Source: an uncultured Bacilli bacterium
GTDB lineage: Bacteria > Bacillota_I > Bacilli_A > RF39 > UBA660
Length of the DNA: 41,078 nt
Assembly: GCA_947623815.1 (NCBI GenBank)
Contig: CANQHO010000005.1
Location: 1 to 41,078, forward strand
Direction of reading: 5' to 3'
Position numbers and translations under genes: made by a program. Shown piece by piece: positions 38,437-41,078 of this stretch (its first letter is position 1; each line of letters opens with the position of its first letter). The notes beneath the pieces are model-generated. The model ran no database searches, was not told where the DNA came from, and saw only the letters and a program-made list of their open reading frames with translations.

Positions 38437-40678
38437 CTTCATTGGTATCTTCTTTATTTACTAAAACTTCTCTTGGTTTAGATCCTAAACTAGGTCCTAC
38501 TATTCCTCTTTCTTCTAGTAAGTCCATGGCTCTAGCGGCTCTATTGAAACCAATTTTGAATTTTCTTTGTAATGATGAGGTACTAGCCTTTCTACTTGAT
38601 ACGACAAATTCTACAATTTGATCGTATAATGGTTCTTCCGTAGCATCTTGCTCATCAACCATGGTGGTAGCACCTTTACTTTCTTGATCTTCTAATAATT
38701 TTTCATTGTATTTAGCCTTTTGTTGGTTAATGGTATAATTAGCCACTTTTTTAATTTCATCATCACTTAGGAAAGTTCCTTGAACTCTAGTCGGGATATT
38801 TTCCCCTTGCATTTTAAATAACATATCCCCTTTTCCTAATAATTTTTCGGCTCCTGGGGAATCTAATATCGTCCTTGAATCGATTTGCGATGATACGGCA
38901 AAGGCAATCCTTGATGGGATATTGGCTTTGACAACACCGGTGATGACATCGGTACTTGGTCTTTGGGTCGCAACAATTAAATGAATACCAGCGGCTCTGG
39001 CCATTTGGGTAATTCGCATAATTGAGTCTTCTACTTCTTTAGCGGCTACCAACATCAAATCGGCAAGTTCATCGATAATAACTACGATAAATGGCATTTT
39101 TTTCATTTGGTCATTACTTGGTCTTTTTTTGTTTTCTTTATCGACTAATTCGTTATATCCGGCAATGTTTTTGGTTCCTGTTCGACTAAATAATTCATAT
39201 CTATCTTCCATTTCTACAACAATGTTTTTTAAGACAGTGTTAGCCTTTTTAGCATCGGTTACTACCGGAGTATATAGATGGGGTACACATTCATACATAG
39301 AAAGTTCTACTTTTTTCGGATCGACTAAAACTAATTTTACTTCATCGGGTTTGGTTCGCATTAAAATGGATACGATGATACTGTTGATACATACTGATTT
39401 ACCACTACCAGTCGAACCGGCTACTAATAAATGGGGTGTTTTGTTTATTTCCATAAATACTGGTTTACCCATGATGTTTCTTCCTAAGGTTACTAGTAAT
39501 TTAGAGTCTTTATATTGTTTTGGTATACTATCTAAAAGTTCTCTAACTGTTACCATGGATGTTACTTTATTTGGTGTTTCAATACCGATGGTGGAACGAC
39601 CTGGTATTGGGGCTTCAATCCTGATATCTTTAGCCGCTAAGGCTAAGGCAATTTCTTTATTCAAACTTTGTACTTTAGATAGTTTGGTTCCTGATTTAAT
39701 ACGCATTTCATATTGGGTTACGGCTGGTCCCACGTTATAGTCAATTACTTCTCCGACAATGTTAAAGTCGCGCAATACTTGTTCGATAATGGTTTTATTG
39801 TTTTCAATTGTTTCTTTACTTTCCACACTTTTCTTTTTGGGTGGTTCATTTAAAAGATTTCTTGGTGGTAATAAATATTTTTGTTTGACTGGTTCTTCGA
39901 TTATTTCTTCTTCTTTTTCTTCAATTTTTTCTTCTATTTCTTTTGGTTCTTTACTTTCCATTTTAGCTATTCGTTTTAAATCGGAAAGGGTTAAAACAAC
40001 AGTTCTTTCTTCTTCATCTTTGTCATCAACTTTTTCAACTGGTTCTTTTTCCTCTTCTTCATCGTCATCGGAACTTTCAATTATTTTTTCTTTATGATGT
40101 GGTTTTACTTTTCCAATTATTTTACTAAATAAATCGGCAATCGATATATCGGTTATTAAAACAATACTTCCTATCATTAAAGCAATAGTAGTAATTATAG
40201 TTCCGGGTATGGCAAGTAATGATGAAAAGGTGGCCGCAAAAAAGGCACCAATCATTCCTCCACAGATATTACTGATACTGGCAATTTCCATCCGATGACC
40301 GGCTTGTTGCATAAATACGTTGACAGTTTCAGTTATTATAGCCGCAAAACCTTTTAGGTCATGACTACTGATATATTTTATATGGGAAAGGATTAAAATA
40401 CTGATTACAAGGATATATATACCAATCATTTTAGATGTTAAAAAGTCGGGTAATTTTCTTTTGGCAATCATGTATCCACCAATGATTATTAAAGCCAAAA
40501 ATAAAAATATATACCAAGTTCCTACTAAAAAAACGGCAAAGTTAGTTACAAATACTCCGACAATTCCGGCTTGAATTATTCCTACTAAGGAAATAATTAT
40601 CATGGCTAAGCCAATTAGTTCTATTTTATAATTTAATCCTTCGTCTTTTTTTTCTTTTTGTTTTTTCTTTTTTGCCAT
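38432..40678 (-). CDS. ftsK: DNA translocase FtsK/SpoIIIE
   Basis: A 748-aa membrane-anchored DNA pump. Four N-terminal spans (about 25-190), a Glu/Lys-rich linker, then the motor: Walker A VAGSTGSGKSVCIN (about 425-438), Walker B FIVVIIDELADLM, and ATQRPSTDVITG. The C-terminal gamma domain is FKIGFNRAARAMDLLEERGI, which reads KOPS/SRS sites. It moves chromosome ends at division near dif and fills the forespore. ATG 40678 follows GGAGGATAG. In Xer systems FtsK activates XerCD at dif, so it bears on the prophage site in this window. Confidence 0.96.
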   Translation of the reverse strand: MAKKKKQKEKKDEGLNYKIELIGLAMIIISLVGIIQAGIVGVFVTNFAVFLVGTWYIFLFLALIIIGGYMIAKRKLPDFLTSKMIGIYILVISILILSHIKYISSHDLKGFAAIITETVNVFMQQAGHRMEIASISNICGGMIGAFFAATFSSLLAIPGTIITTIALMIGSIVLITDISIADLFSKIIGKVKPHHKEKIIESSDDDEEEEKEPVEKVDDKDEEERTVVLTLSDLKRIAKMESKEPKEIEEKIEEKEEEIIEEPVKQKYLLPPRNLLNEPPKKKSVESKETIENNKTIIEQVLRDFNIVGEVIDYNVGPAVTQYEMRIKSGTKLSKVQSLNKEIALALAAKDIRIEAPIPGRSTIGIETPNKVTSMVTVRELLDSIPKQYKDSKLLVTLGRNIMGKPVFMEINKTPHLLVAGSTGSGKSVCINSIIVSILMRTKPDEVKLVLVDPKKVELSMYECVPHLYTPVVTDAKKANTVLKNIVVEMEDRYELFSRTGTKNIAGYNELVDKENKKRPSNDQMKKMPFIVVIIDELADLMLVAAKEVEDSIMRITQMARAAGIHLIVATQRPSTDVITGVVKANIPSRIAFAVSSQIDSRTILDSPGAEKLLGKGDMLFKMQGENIPTRVQGTFLSDDEIKKVANYTINQQKAKYNEKLLEDQESKGATTMVDEQDATEEPLYDQIVEFVVSSRKASTSSLQRKFKIGFNRAARAMDLLEERGIVGPSLGSKPREVLVNKEDTNEE

Positions 40679-40740
40679 ACAACTATCCTCCATATTTATT
40701 GTATCAAATAATCTTTAGAAAATCTATTATTTTGAAAAAA

Positions 40741-40935
40741 AGATACTGTTTTTTTCAGCATCTATTGTCCAACAAAAAGCAGGAGCAAGAAATAACGATA
40801 AAAACCTGATCTCCCAGGTGGGCACTACATGGCTTATTTTAGGATCCTTATAAATATAAGTATTCAACACCACAAGTCAATTAAGTTCCCAATCGTTATA
40901 TTTTAGTAGGTTTTTCAAATTAACCTTACTCCTGT
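40741..40935 (-). ncRNA. Structured RNA of about 195 nt, 6S-like candidate
   Basis: Leftward: an extended -10 TGTTATAAT (TATAAT at 40942-40947) predicts a start near 40935. A closing stem pairs CAGGAGTAAG (from 40925-40934) with CTTGCTCCTG (from 40780-40789). ATAACGAT can pair with ATCGTTAT, and AAAAACCT with AGGTTTTT, which cross each other, so these are alternatives or a pseudoknot. It ends in AGATGCTG / CAGTATCT (40741-40763) plus T7. Length and closing stem fit 6S RNA, but I cannot confirm the family. Confidence 0.55.
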
Positions 40936-41011
40936 AACTTAATTATAACATAGTTAATTTATTTCGCCTAGTCTTTTTTGAATTTTTTGTTTAAAATTTG
41001 ATTTGAACAAA

Positions 41012-41031
41012 ATATCAAACAAGTTTGATAT
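41012..41031 (-). terminator. Hairpin, probable terminator of an upstream leftward gene
   Basis: ATATCAAAC (41012-41020) and GTTTGATAT (41023-41031) form a near-perfect palindrome, followed leftward by TTTTG. It probably ends a leftward gene whose body lies beyond the window; the last bases 41056-41076 could encode its end (KETSKK then stop), but that is too short to be sure. It could also be an operator. Confidence 0.5.
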
Positions 41032-41078
41032 GTATAACCTCACGATTATACTTTTCTACTTCTTAGAAGTCTCCTTCT

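Noticed and set aside
39129-40097. Two long rightward ORFs opposite ftsK (203 and 112 aa)
   Set aside because: Ser/Leu-rich complements of a well-supported ftsK; no ribosome site.

Overview
The window looks like a chromosome segment of a low-GC, endospore-forming Bacilli-type bacterium, probably a small-genome gut lineage of the Erysipelotrichales / RF39 kind. The reasons are very AT-rich DNA, standard stop usage (TGA is a stop, Trp is TGG), GGTGAT- and GGAGG-type ribosome sites, and sporulation genes (spoIIM, gpr, ylbJ, ylbL) beside compact housekeeping operons. No database search was run; product names rest on recognised motifs.

Layout. 1-4.4 kb: the tail of a Xer-type tyrosine recombinase, a phosphohexomutase, an AlkD-like protein, TspO, a small Asn/Ser-rich protein, an unknown protein and a ZIP transporter. 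4.9-12.8 kb: an apparently complete integrated filamentous phage (inovirus), about 7.88 kb between two dif-like Xer sites. Its rightward genes run from a candidate ssDNA-binding protein through a 55-aa major coat protein, a pIII-like adhesin, a pVI-like protein, a pI/Zot ATPase and an HUH rolling-circle Rep to three micro-proteins. A leftward set encodes a ribbon-helix-helix regulator and small unknown proteins. Between 11.5 and 12.4 kb is a large gene-poor region full of nested palindromes.

12.8-20.3 kb: an HTH protein, mnmA, spoIIM, gpr, rpsT, a transglutaminase-like protein, ylbL and ylbJ. 20.5-26.1 kb: a leftward operon of an AI-2E-type transporter, a P-loop kinase, alaS and an HD phosphohydrolase. 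26.1-33.1 kb: a leftward operon lepA-ruvA-ruvB-unknown-queA-HEXXH protein-miaA, covering translation, recombination and tRNA modification. 33.2-41 kb: two unknown proteins, a fused ABC transporter, a small DUF7666-like protein, an FtsK/SpoIIIE translocase and a structured RNA of about 195 nt.

The most interesting part is the inovirus. Its ends share 13 bp inside dif-like sites, and the right-hand site keeps a textbook XerD arm. A perfect consensus promoter lies at the right end pointing out across the att site. In the excised circle it would point into the coat/replication operon, so integration itself may switch the phage off. The phage DNA also carries a 60-nt GC-rich hairpin inside the zot gene and a palindrome of about 250-300 bp, which are candidate packaging and replication signals of a single-stranded genome.
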